Source: Gymnopus androsaceus JB14 (taxonomy: Eukaryota > Basidiomycota > Agaricomycetes > Agaricales > Omphalotaceae). From it: a stretch of DNA of 31,050 bases. A program made the position numbers and the translations under genes. The DNA is taken from contig ML769949.1 in NCBI GenBank assembly GCA_009733575.1, positions 1-31,050 of the forward strand, read 5' to 3'. The notes under the pieces are model-generated. The model saw only the letters and a program-made list of their open reading frames with translations. It was not told the origin of the DNA and did no database searches. Below are positions 10,655-20,859 of the stretch, piece by piece; within the stretch, counting starts at the first letter, position 1; each line of letters opens with the position of its first letter.

Positions 10655-11016
10655 AAAATTGCCCAAAAACACAATGGGAAGGAATTGGGTAGAATAAGGA
10701 AGAGTCAGATGGAATCAGAAAGAACCAGGTAGTGCCAAAGACAGGAGGTTTTCAATCTGGTAAGGCCAGACATGACCTTGTTTTGGGCCATAAACTTCTT
10801 TAGAGCTTCCCCCCTCTTCCACTTATATAAGGTTATTTTTCCACAATTACATGCATTTTGAACTCAATTTGAAGTCTAATAGCATTTGCACCTTGAATTC
10901 TGGCCTTCCATGAATGATGACACACCAAACACATATATTGCCTTTGTGTAACTTATATTCCAATCTTTGCAAAGGTGACCTGAATTTCATATATACCACA
11001 ATTCCTTGGGGTATCA

Positions 11017-11024
11017 CCCTGCTC
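11017..11024 (+). repeat. Target site duplication, left copy
   Basis: CCCTGCTC, identical to 11480-11487 across the MITE. Confidence 0.9.
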
Positions 11025-11479
11025 TAGTCATGGGCAAGAATCATGACTCTATCTGACTCTTGACTCTTTGCTAGGATACTCTCACTCCAAAACCCATGAT
11101 CTTAACTCTAGCCACAAGGAGAATCACTTAAGCACAAGTGACTCTAGGATAGGATCACCTAGAGTCAAGAGTCAAATCAATCCAAGGATACTCTAGAGTG
11201 AACATTGAATAACCCAATAAGTGTTGTATTAGAAGTATTAAATATTAGTATACATTGATGTTTCAGACACATTTCACTCACAATACATCATATACAGCAC
11301 ATAGCAAGTATTTAAGAGTATCCTTGCTAGAGTATCCTAGGTCCCAAACCAGGTGATTCTAACTCTACTCCGGAGTAGAGTCATGATCCTTTTTTTTGTA
11401 GTATGACTCTATCCTAGAATCATTTTCAAGGATCATGACTAGAGTATCCTTGATGATTCATGATTCTTGCCCATGACTA
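11025..11479. mobile_element. 455 bp hAT-type MITE with perfect 8 bp target duplication
   Basis: Perfect 22 bp terminal inverted repeats, starting TAGTCATGGGCAAGAATCAT, lie at 11025-11046 and 11458-11479. The 8 bp CCCTGCTC is directly repeated at 11017-11024 and 11480-11487. Eight-base duplications and a TAG start fit the hAT superfamily. The body has no ORF; it is built of GACTCTAG, GGATACTCTAGAG and GATCATGACT words in both orientations, with an AT-rich centre. Perfect TIRs and duplication suggest a fairly recent insertion. Confidence 0.92.
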
Positions 11480-11487
11480 CCCTGCTC
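11480..11487 (+). repeat. Target site duplication, right copy
   Basis: CCCTGCTC, identical to 11017-11024 across the MITE. Confidence 0.9.
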
Positions 11488-11816
11488 ACTGGGTCTACAT
11501 GGTATCTATATAATACTTCTAGCTCACTATAAGATACACACTATTGGTTGTGTTGCTGAAAATTGGAGAAACTTCTGCAATGCTATGAAATTTCCGCTTT
11601 TCACTCAAAATCAGCATCTGACTGTGATACCAATTGACCATACATTGTGTTCAGTATTGAATTATGTGATGAGGGCATTCTATGGCAGGAGATTGTGCTT
11701 TTTTGAACAAGTCATAAGCTTGAAGATAGACCAATAAAAGTTGATATTTGAAAAAAAAAAAAAACTCCAGTTACACTACTGTATAGTTTCAAATTTAAGT
11801 TTGGCCAATGTTATGC
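11488..11816. other. Non-coding, ends with a long A run
   Basis: AT-rich; nothing coding. An A run of about 14 bases at 11751-11764 could mark the tail of an old retroposed sequence, but no body or duplication was found. Confidence 0.4.
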
Positions 11817-12330
11817 CATCAGGAAAAGTACCCCTATACTTGAGTGGATAAGAGCTGGCTCTAGTTACTAAAGTTCACTTAGTGCAAGCAAGTTCAAGGA
11901 GTGGCTCAAGTGGCTCCCAGCAATGTGCATGAGTGCCCTATACCCAAGGCAACCTGAACTCAACTCAAGTTAACTTAGGTCAACTCAGGTTCATGGGAGA
12001 TCTCCCAAGTTGGCTTGAGTATACTTGAGAGATCACTCAAGTGAACTTCAGTTTAACTTGTGTTAACTTGATATCAACTTAGACCTACTGAAGTCACCTT
12101 TAAGTGTCTCAAGTTGGCTTGAATATACTGCAGAGATCACTCAAGTAAACTTTAGTTTAACTTGATATCAACTTAAACCTACTGAAATTAACTTTAAGTA
12201 TCCCAAGTGGTCATTGACTCAACCTCAAGGCTACTTACACTCATCTTAAACTGACTTAACTATAACTTCAAGTTCAACTAAGTTCCAATGTGTAAACTTG
12301 AAGCCCAACAGCACTAGTTTGAAACTGAAC
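11817..12330. repeat. AAGTTNACTT repeat field, probable truncated mini-element
   Basis: From 11840 on, the sequence is dominated by CTCAAGTTAACTT, CAACTCAGGTT and CTTGAGTATACTTGAG words in both orientations. A block starting CAAGTTGGCTTGA at 12006 is repeated in tandem at 12110 (offset 104 bp, about 85% alike by eye). The left edge, CATCAGGAAAAGTACCCC at 11817, matches the terminal sequence of the elements at 10351 and 16546, but no matching right end was found. It is probably a further, truncated or diverged member of that group. Confidence 0.5.
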
Positions 12331-12550
12331 AAAGTGCAGCCCAAGCTTGCTTTATTAAGAGCCTCTCAATAGTACACATCAAATATAAACCAAAAAGTAG
12401 GCACTGAGGTTTATTGAAAGAACTATTAGTTGTAGATTGCAAATAAAGGTAATGTATGTTGAAGCAGGGTTAGATTAAAAACTAGATCAAAAGAAGATAT
12501 CATAGATGAAAAGGGGAAATAAAGCTTGCAGATTATAAGAGTTAGAAACA
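12331..12550. other. 3' flank of the DUF6532-like gene
   Basis: No gene. On the minus strand an AATAAA-type signal (TTTATT at about 12410) lies about 140 bp beyond the stop codon of the gene at 12551 and may be its polyadenylation signal. Confidence 0.35.
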
Positions 12551-14627
12551 TTAAGTATGGTTAGGTACAGATTCAGTAGCTGAAGAGGGTGTAATGACAG
12601 AGCTGGAGATACTAGCTGAAGAAGAAGGAGTGACTGTCTGAGAGGTAGTAGATGTAACAACTGTTTCAGATGATAACAAAGAAGAAATAGCTGAGAGACT
12701 TTGTTGAGCAGCTGCAGCACTGATGGCTTCAGCTTCTAGGGCAGCAATATCAATATCATCCATATCATCTGCTTCAACATCTAACAGAAATGCTTTGTTT
12801 GATTGGTTTCTAAAGCAAGGTCAGTATCAGGCAAGATCAATATAAAACAAATGTCAACATACAGACCAATGTAAACAATGATCTCTCAAAACGATCTGCC
12901 CAAACTGGTCCCTTATGTGCAATACAGTGGTAAGAGCTGAGGTGGAAGAGATATCTAAACAGAAAGAGATTAAAAATTGGGTAATAGACAACAGAAAGAA
13001 TAAACACCTGGAGCAGGCAGCATTGGAGAACTCAATATGACAAAGGGCACCTTCAGCATACTCAGACAATGCATGTTCAATCTAGAAAGTTATGAGTAAC
13101 TAATTTTAGCAAATAAAATGTGAAACAAACTGCAGTGGCAGCCAAGGCAATAGTATTAGCCCCAATACGCCGGGCACTAACCATCTCCTTGAAAGCAGCA
13201 ATATTAGCACCACCTTTAGTTGCAAAGAACTCAGCACGGAGGAGGTGTGAGATGCCTTCACAGCCAAAGGGAAGTTTTTTGTTCCAGGTGTGACTCTATA
13301 AAGAAGATGTAATTGAAATATTATAAGAGAGAAAAAAACATACCTCGAGATCAACCTCTCCATATTTAAAGTGTCCTTTAAGGTGAAGAAATCCTACAAT
13401 ATCCTTAACCTCCGCAGGTGAATATCTGCCAGGTAGATTGTAGAAGCTTGTCACCCAACTACGGGCCCTACCCACCGCAAAGGTGAGTAGGCCACTCCTC
13501 CCATACCCCATCTAGAACATGTGTTAATAAAGAGATAAGCGATAGTAAGTATGCACATACATATGTGGTGACAAGCTTGAGAGTATCAGGGTTAGCTAAC
13601 AAGCGAGAAAAGACTTGAGCAAGCTCTGGCTGTACAGCAGTCTTGCGTAGAACATCCACAATATAGTCATGGTGGTAAGCTGGGTATGCAATATCATTGG
13701 CTATGGCACGAACAAGCTTGAAGCTTCCCAGCCTCTACAAGCTTTAGAGTACGGGGGGTAAAATGTTTTCGAAGGACTTTATATACCTTGCCTTTGGCAG
13801 GTGAAATGATGCCAGCCTTGACACCCTTGGATGGAGAAAGGGAAGAAACTCTGTGATGTTGAGCATCTGTGTAACAGTCTAGAGTGGCCTTGATGATATG
13901 TTTAATGGGAGATGAAACTGACTTTGGTGGTGGAGTCATCTTGATCTCCAGCTGAATGATGCCACGTCAGAGGAAGAAAAATTTTTTTTGAAAAAAAACA
14001 TACACCATTGTCAGGTTCGTCAAAGTCCATATCTGCATCTTCCTTGCTGTCGTGCTCTTGAAGGGAAGGAAGAGTATGCCTTTCCATGTCTTCATCATCA
14101 TCAGAGTCAACGCCAGAGTCAATACCAGCATCAACAGCAGCTAGTTATACTATTAGATGGCGACCAGTGAAATATATATATATATGAATCACTAACCAAA
14201 AGTTTCATAATAGGTCTCTGCATCCGGGTCTTCATCATCAAGGCTTTCATCCTCCTGCGTGTCTTCCTGTATAACTATATTGTCCTCCTCATCAGGTTTG
14301 GCATCCTTCAGCTTCTTAGCCCTGAGTCAAATAGCTAACACAGGGTTATAAACAGGTCTTGTAAAAAAACAGTATGTTACCCTTTTCCTTTTCCGCGGCA
14401 ACTGCAGCTCTGCGAGCTTTCTCTTCACGAAGCTGCTTCTGGATAGCTGCTGGTTGAGCAGGTTGACTGGGACGAGGAGGAGAGCTTGAGGCAGGAGGAG
14501 GAGTTGCTTCATGTTGTCATCTAGCAATTGGCTTTTTTGCTCTAGCATTGGCTGTGGTCTTTGCTTTGGGATGAGCTGGTGCTGCAGCTGGGCCAGCAGT
14601 AGAGCGTGTGGTCCTACGGCGTTGCAT
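12551..14627 (-). pseudogene. DUF6532-like protein gene, nine exons, broken
   Basis: Probable exons on the minus strand: 14627-14381, 14321-14197, 14140-14004, 13951-13561, 13511-13344, 13295-13131, 13081-13008, 12954-12867, 12809-12551. The start ATG at 14627 gives a basic Ala/Pro/Arg-rich N-terminus (MQRRRTTRSTAG), then an acidic stretch (SGVDSDDDEDME), then the globular part with VLRKTAVQPELAQVFSRLL, LLTFAVGRARSWVTSFYNLPG, LKGHFKYGEVDLE, ANTIALAATAV and IEHALSEYAEG. The last pattern resembles the end of DUF6532, a fungal domain common in basidiomycete transposon-linked genes; function unknown. It ends in a Ser/Thr-rich tail. Breaks: TGA at 14517-14519 (codon 37, explained by CGA), a one-base insertion near 13725, and exon 1/2 and 8/9 joins that do not keep frame. 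It lies 197 bp downstream of the TET/JBP gene in the same direction, suggesting a shared transposon origin. Confidence 0.6.
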
Positions 14628-14705
14628 GAGGAAATAAAAAAAGGGCAAAATAAAAAAAGAGCAGAATATGGGGGTCAGAAAGAAAGAACGTATGAACAAC
14701 CCGAG

Positions 14706-14713
14706 TATTTATA
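14706..14713 (-). promoter_or_regulatory. TATA box of the DUF6532-like gene
   Basis: TATAAATA on the minus strand, 79 bp before the ATG at 14627, with a pyrimidine-rich leader (TTCTTTCTTTCTG) between them, a usual fungal promoter layout. Confidence 0.5.
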
Positions 14714-14823
14714 CTAGTCAGGGACACGTTACAGTGTTACTTGAATGTATGGCACCGGACCTTAAAGGAACATTACTTTATACAGAAGTGTTGAACAATC
14801 TAATTAACATAATTACTGGGCGC

Positions 14824-17800
14824 TCAGCCATTGCAGTCCTTCTGATAACTAATACCAGTCTTATCAGAGTGTATAGCAATAGAGCAACGTACACCTTTAT
14901 AGTGCAAGTTAAAGTGACTAATTTTCTGAGAATGGAAAACAGTAAAGGCGCCATTCTTTACCTCCAAAACAAGGCGAGGCTCAAACAGACACAATTTGCC
15001 TCCTTTGTGGTCACCAATAACCATCACAGTACAGCCTTTGAGATCGCCCTGATCTTTATGAATGATTGTCGACACATTCAGATTAACAACGAAACTTGTG
15101 AAAGGTTTCACAGGGGATGTTTCTTGTAGTGGGAAAATATCGACACTAGCTTCAACAGCATCAAAAGTGTCTGGGTGACAGTGAAGGCACTAAAGACTAA
15201 TGAGCCTTTTACAAGTAGAAATAAATGTTCTACCTTTTCAACAACTTCTTCTAAAACATCTTCCAAAGCTATGCAAAGAAGATTGTACTGTGTCCCAAAC
15301 TGCTGCATCTCTTTTGAAGAGTGAACAAAGAATTGAGCATTATTGGTTTTTGTACAACCAGACCTGCAAAGAAAAGAGGGATGCTCATCAGGTGGTGCCC
15401 CAACACCCTAGGAAAGTAAGAACAACACGTATATATATATTGAAAAATATCCACTGACGCTTTGCCCATACTTTGCAAATAATGAAAAATGCCATGCCGT
15501 GAAAGCTGATTGCCCAAGTGAAGTATCTTGGTCCTTGAGATCAGATCCACAAACAGTCGAGCTAGCAGCTTTACACCAAGACTGTAAAGCAAGCCATACC
15601 TGACCGCGTTTCGAAGCACTGAGTGTTCCGTCTACATGGACAAGTAGCACTCCTTCCCTGTCTCTCACTTGAATCTCACGTCTACTCACACGATTTCAAA
15701 AATAGAATAAAAATGCAAAAATAAACATACCCTGCGATTAAGTTTTGTGATAATTTCAACCACTTTTTATTGCGTATCAAAGACCCTTTACTATTGTATC
15801 TCTCCTGAAGCTGGAACATCATTTATCAATATAGAAAGACATTGTCTGAGCAAAAACAGACCTGTCTATAAAACTCAGACAAGTCACTAGCCTCAATGGC
15901 GTGAGCGGCAAACTTGCGCTGATTTTTGGTAAATTCTATCTTTGCAGATTTAGATTGGCTATAGGGAAGTTTTTTGGGAGGACCACAACACATGCTGAAG
16001 GTAGTGGAAAGAATATGGACTAGACCATATTGGTCTTGAATCTTTTGAATACCAGTGTCACTATTGTCCAAGAACTGCACCTTATCATAAGAGGATATGA
16101 TAGTACTGGGACCTTTCTCGTCTTCAGAATCTGATTGAGCATCTTCAAAGCCCATGTCAAGGCCATCGGATGAAACAGAAAGATAGAGGGCGCTGAGAGT
16201 ATTAAATGATACCTTGTCTTCATTCTTGTCTGTCGGCAATTGGAAGGATATGATTGGAGACCACACAACAGTATTTCTGGGTAGACAGAGAGCCTGTCTT
16301 TTATGGGGGTCAGCTTTAAGAAGCAGTGAAGCATTCTTAACTTACTGAACATAAAACATTGTGAAGTAGCAGTCACTCAGGCCTATATCCCTGCAGTCCA
16401 GTACTTTGGGAATATCATTTGCTTTTTGTACTGCCCTGGCAAACATGGTTGGAAGCTGAAATGGTATGGCCTCCTGGAGCTTTGCTACCAAAGGGATAAT
16501 CTCATCTCGGACTAGTTCCATAGATTCTAACAGTGCAGAGTATCGCATCAGCAAAAAGGGGCTAAACCTATGATGACCTAGGGAGCCTAGGCTACCCTGG
16601 TCACCCTGGTCACCCTGGTCACCTTGGGACTTCCAGGCTACCCCAGGCTACCTTAGGCTACCTCAGGTTTCCTCAGGTTCCTCAGGTTAGCTCAGGTTTA
16701 CTCAGGTTTACTCAGGTTGCCTCAAATTCCCAAAGTTTATCCCTAAATCCTAGGCAACCTAGGTGACCTCAAACAAACTGAGGCAGTCTCTAGGTATTCT
16801 TAGGTTCCCTTAAGTCTCTTTAGGTCATTGTGGGTCAACCTAAAGTCAGCCCTGGGCCCAGACCATTTTTCCTGATGCGGTATATTGTTGAAGACCATTG
16901 TATAATATATAATTATTACCTTTGCCTGTAGGATATTGTATTTCGTTGGCCAGATGGATGATAGCTAATTCGTTTATTGCTCTTGACCTAAGTTGGTTAG
17001 CAAGCTCGGGTTTTGAAGCAATGATCATAAGTAGAAAGATCGAGCCTGTTTTGCTTATAAGACTCAGTTGAAACAAAAGATTGATTTGTGCTTACCTGCA
17101 CATGCGAGTCGTGCCCATTGTGTACCTGCACTGAGCCATCAATACACAGAACCTTTCCTGACACCCTGACTTGCAAGGCGATCTATAATAGGCTTAATAC
17201 TCTGTCTCTTTCGAGCAATATCCTGTAATTGTCTATAGTGAAGGATGCTAAGACGATACTTCAACATTTTCACCAGCAAACAGATAAAGAGATTGATTTA
17301 CCTATTGATTTTTGCGACGAAAATTAGCTCGTGGATCATGCTCACAAATGTAGCTCCCATCTCAACTTCCTCACCTCGGTGGCATTGTTGAGCCAGATTG
17401 AGCAATGAGTCACAGCTCGATGCCTCAGACTGAGCCCAAGGTGCACCAGAGACAATATCATACATTTGTTCTACAAACAACCCACCGGAGTCAATAGCTG
17501 GGGTGGAGGAAACACCAAAGGCTATACACATCATCAAAGCAGTAACTTGTGACTGGATGAGCTGAGACGGTAACGCTGGCTCTGCCACAGCTTCATATTG
17601 AGGCCCTTGCCCATCCTCGTCATCAGCACTGTCCTGCAGCTCCTCATCATGAGAGACTTGCTGCCTCTTCATTAAAGGTGCCTGGCCCAGTCGACGACAT
17701 CCGGGATATGGTAGTAGTGGCTGAACATTGTAGGGGATTGACGCAGGATCATTGGGACTCTGGTTAGGTGTAGTGTCACTCGGGAGACGTTTATGAGTAT

Positions 17801-18065
17801 GTTTATGGGGTGGCCCAGTCATTTTTCCAGTACCCACAGCCTAGGTGGATGCATGAGCAGACACAGAATGAAGTCCATCTGAAGAAAGACTCACCGAGTA
17901 TTCTTCACTTTCCTCGCTATTGAAATCACTAATTTCAGACTCTCCATCACTCACGGCAGGTAATCCCAGATAATCTGTATCAACTTGATCGGACAGATCT
18001 GATACTTCACCATTGTAGTACAATGGGGAGTCTACTCTGCCACCAATGCCATCATCGTCCGCCAT
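14824..18065 (-). pseudogene. TET/JBP-like 2-oxoglutarate/Fe(II) dioxygenase gene, eight exons, three nonsense codons
   Basis: Exons (minus strand): 18065-17302, 17232-17096, 17045-16920, 16526-15862, 15810-15731, 15681-15459, 15407-15234, 15189-14824. All joins are GT..AG and keep phase, giving 844 codons. Residues 1-75 are acidic; the middle holds GSIFLLMIIAS, LQEAIPFQLP and HVDGTLSASKRGQVW. The last exon carries the double-stranded beta-helix: NLNVSTIIHKD with Fe ligands H767 and D769, ISHFNLH with the distal H815, and GVRCSIAIHSD with R824 as probable 2-oxoglutarate arginine. Known relatives oxidise methylated pyrimidines in DNA and occur as cargo of fungal KDZ-type transposons. Breaks: TAG at codon 75 (17841-17843), TGA at codon 286 (17139-17141), TAA at codon 404 (16342-16344), all single C-to-T changes. 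Catalytic residues are kept. Intron 3 contains a mini-element. An upstream exon (about 18400-18185, TPSPTPEFSPQ) may extend the N-terminus. Confidence 0.8.
16546..16877. mobile_element. 332 bp CATCAG-ended mini-element, copy 2, inside a TET/JBP intron
   Basis: The left end CATCAGCAAAAAGGGGCT and the reverse complement of the right end CATCAGGAAAAATGGTCTGG match at 17 of 23 positions. CG is duplicated outside (16544-16545, 16878-16879). The right end is almost the same as that of copy 1 (CAGACNNTTTTTCCTGATG). The body holds a short tandem array of CACCCTGGT (16590-16623) and many CCTCAGGTT and GGCTACC words. It sits in intron 3 (16527-16919, 393 bp); without the element and one CG the intron would be 59 bp, the usual size here. 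Confidence 0.78.
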
Positions 18066-19440
18066 GTACCCAGTAGTAGCTCTGGATGATGGTCGTGTTG
18101 GAGGTTGGTCACAAACTGAGGAAGAAGCTCTCTGAAGGAGCAGCTAGCTTTCAGCCAGGATGTTCTTGAGGAAATTAAAGAAAATATCATACCTGTGGTG
18201 AAAACTCAGGTGTGGGTGAAGGTGTCAAGAGCCGCCCAGCTTGCTGTGCTTGAAGGTGTGATTGCAGATCAGAGGGAAGGCATTGAAGATCTGGAGGCAA
18301 GAGATGGGAATGTGCAAAGAGAAAAGAAGGTGATTCGGCATGTCTGTTGGTTGGTGACAAAAAAGGAAAGAGCCAACAGGGTGTGTCAAGTGCTGCCGGA
18401 AAGGTTTTCACACGGAAAGCTGTGCAGGCGCTTCTGCATTGTCCAATGTCATTCAGGCGCTTACCACTTCCTGTTTCTTCCTTTCTACTTTGACCCCGGC
18501 GGCCATGTCTCTTTCTGGGCCGGTTCCCTCAAGTTATTTATTTTAAAGGCTCACTGTGGTCTCTTGTTCAAACTTACGGTACGTTGCCTTGTTCACTTTT
18601 TTTTTCTTTTTTTTTTTTGTTGAAATTCTGCCAGCGGACCAACTCTACAACCGAGTCACCCCATTCCGATCCAATTACCCTCCTATTACGACATCAAAAC
18701 TCCCAATTCCAATCTGTACAACTCCACTACATGGACCAGATCCCGTCCGTCTCAAAGCCAACTTGGTGTTTTGTCTATGATGTCTCTGTTATATCCATGC
18801 TATCATCACCGATCATTTCCGACACTTGCCACCGATTTCTGATCATTTGCCATTGATCAATCAACTTTTCAACGTAACTACTGTTATATCCATACAATCA
18901 TCACCGCTCGTTGCCAACATCCGACACTCGCCGCCGATTTCCGATCAATCACCATCGATCGATTGACATATCGATCTGATAGCTGCCCTTTACCTTTGGA
19001 AACATCCCTATCATGTTTGGACACACTTTCCGATACTTATTGTTTTATTCCTCTTATATTCTTTTGTCTTTCTTACTGAATTACTTTATTGTTATACTTA
19101 CTGAATACACTCCCAGATATATATTACGTATTGTTTTTTACATTTATCTGTTTATCCAAACTCACTAGTATTTAAGTAGTATACCATGTACCGTAACTTT
19201 AGTTCGAAAATCAACTTAGCCTAGCTGATCTTCTCTATTCTTATTTCCGACATCTCCGCCGATCAATTGATTGACATTGCGATTGATTTGCAATCGACTT
19301 GCGGCTGTGCGTTTGCTCTGCTCCGCCCTTCTTCCACTCCTTTCCTCTGGGACACATTACAGTGTGTTAAGGGTGTTGCTAATAGCTTCACCAAGTCCCG
19401 TTACTTCAAAGGTCCAACTCAGGTCATCAATCAATCGACA
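18066..19440. other. Non-coding upstream region, CT-rich tract and tandem repeat
   Basis: It contains the upstream region of the TET/JBP gene (minus) and, at 18597-18620, a nearly pure T/C tract. The plus frame 18195-18623 has no motif and overlaps the possible extra 5' exon on the other strand. From 18786 an imperfect tandem repeat begins. No other gene is supported. Confidence 0.45.
18786..18970. repeat. Imperfect 95 bp tandem duplication
   Basis: CTGTTATATCCAT followed by ATCATCACC, CCGATTTC and GATCAAT-type words occurs at 18786-18880 and again at 18881-18970. A weaker third copy (TTCCGACATCTCCGCCGATC) lies near 19244. Many ATCGAT and GATCAATC palindromes are present. Confidence 0.55.
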
Positions 19441-19461
19441 TCGGTCGATTCCCACGATAGA

Positions 19462-20518
19462 TTTGCGATCGATTTACCGCCGCTTCAATCTGGGCTGCAT
19501 GGGCTTAACAGTCTCAAGTATTCCAGTCTCTAATCAATGGAGGCTCGCCAAATCTTTCCCAGACAGACATGCTTTCTGGTGGCCAATTTTTTGCGGTGCT
19601 CAGACTGGTAGTTCATGCTGAATCAGGCAAGGAAGTTGATCGTACTTTGGCTTTTGTTCAAGGTATATTATCTTGTAATTGTTGGAATATCTATTTATAT
19701 GGTTTGCAGCGCATCCTTCCTCACATCCAGTTTCCCGTCCTGGTTCACCTTCGAAGCCACAGGAATTATCCCCTATAGTGCCTTCAGGCTCATCGCAGAA
19801 AGTATCCGACTCTAATCTGTTCTTCTCACCTCCGCACAGTAACAACCCTTTCTCTAGTGCACAGAGTACTTCCGCAAAGTCGCATGATGGATCCTCTGAT
19901 TCACCTCCTTTTAAGCTTCCTCCCCTTCCTCCTAGAAAACCAAGCTTTCAGCCTCCTCCGCGGCATGGCTCCGTTGTTGCATCAACCGGAGGCAATCTGC
20001 CCCCACCACTGCCTCCAAAACCCGCATTACATTCCCATTCTTCCCATGTCTTCAATCACCTCCAAATCCAATGCTAGTCGTGATTGTGCTCCTCCACTTC
20101 CTAAACGCAACAAAAAACCTCCTTTGCCACCAATGTCTACAACCTCCTTCCAGCAAGTTGCATTGGCAGGCACCTCCCGTAATCCTTTCAATAACTTTAG
20201 TCATAGCCCATTCCAACCTGCAGATGCTCCCCGCTATGCCAACTCACCCTCCACATCACCTTCTTGAAAAACAACGGATTTACCTCTGTTACCATCTGGT
20301 CCACCTCCAAAACATCCTAATCAGAGTTCGAACTTGGCTTATCACAAGCCACCACCTTCCATACCACCAAACCTCGCCCAGCTCCGCAATTTTAATGACC
20401 CAACCCGTCCATCTCAATGTATGGTAGCGGAATCACCACCATTTATCACAACCATCTCCGCAAAATTCCACCCTCATTCTGTTTTGCCTCCAGCAGGTGA
20501 TACGTTGACCTTCTAGGC
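19462..20518 (+). pseudogene. Fragment of an EH-domain/NPF-type endocytic adaptor-like gene
   Basis: An exon at about 19462-19662 reads FTAASIWAAWA, then a TAA stop (19506-19508), then QSQVFQSLINGG and GGQFFAVLRLVVHAESG, like the EF-hand-bearing end of an EH domain. A GT..AG intron of about 48 bp leads to a Pro-rich exon (19711-20518) with SH3-ligand motifs (LPPLPPRKPSFQPPP, LPPPLPPKP) and NPF motifs (SNNPFSSA, RNPFNNF). The frame changes once near 20065 and TGA/TAG stops follow at about 20265 and 20515. In fungi such proteins act in endocytic coat or actin assembly. Here the N-terminal part is missing, stops and a frameshift are present, and transposons adjoin it, so it is a captured or displaced fragment of a host gene. 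Family assignment is moderate. Confidence 0.5.
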
Positions 20519-20859
20519 AATCATCTCACTCTCTTCCTCACCTCATTCCGCTGTCCGTGCTACTCCTCACCCTTTTCACACCTGCTATGTCATATGTTCC
20601 AATTTTGCTGCCCAGAGCTTTCCTTCAGCCACCAGTTTCTTCCTCCCTCCTGAACCGATCTGACTGCGACCATGATGAGCATGTCATCTTGCTGGAGTTC
20701 AATGCTAGCACTCTTCTCAAATACCCTGGGTGTCTGGTACGTATCTCCAACATCCTTCAAGCGTATGATATCATCTGACCCTTGTCTTTCCCAGGTTCCT
20801 GTAGTATACATGCTTGTAATCTATACGTTATCAAATAAATATTCTCTTTTCCCCCACCC

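Noticed and set aside
11751..11764. Poly-A tail of a SINE or retroposed gene
   Set aside because: No pol III boxes, no coding body and no target duplication upstream; only an A run.
12719..12726. CTGATG followed by GC as right end for the element starting at 11817
   Set aside because: It matches the GC dinucleotide before 11817, but lacks the TTTTCC part of the terminus and lies inside the last exon of the DUF6532-like gene.
14668..15129. 153-codon plus ORF
   Set aside because: Lies antisense to the catalytic last exon of the TET/JBP gene, which has clear motifs; the plus frame is a shadow.
18195..18623. 142-codon plus-strand ORF
   Set aside because: Ends in low-complexity Phe from a T-rich tract, has no motif, and its first part overlaps a more plausible Pro-rich exon on the minus strand.
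19428..19450. tRNA-like B box (GGTCGATTCCC)
   Set aside because: No A box at the right distance and no cloverleaf could be drawn.
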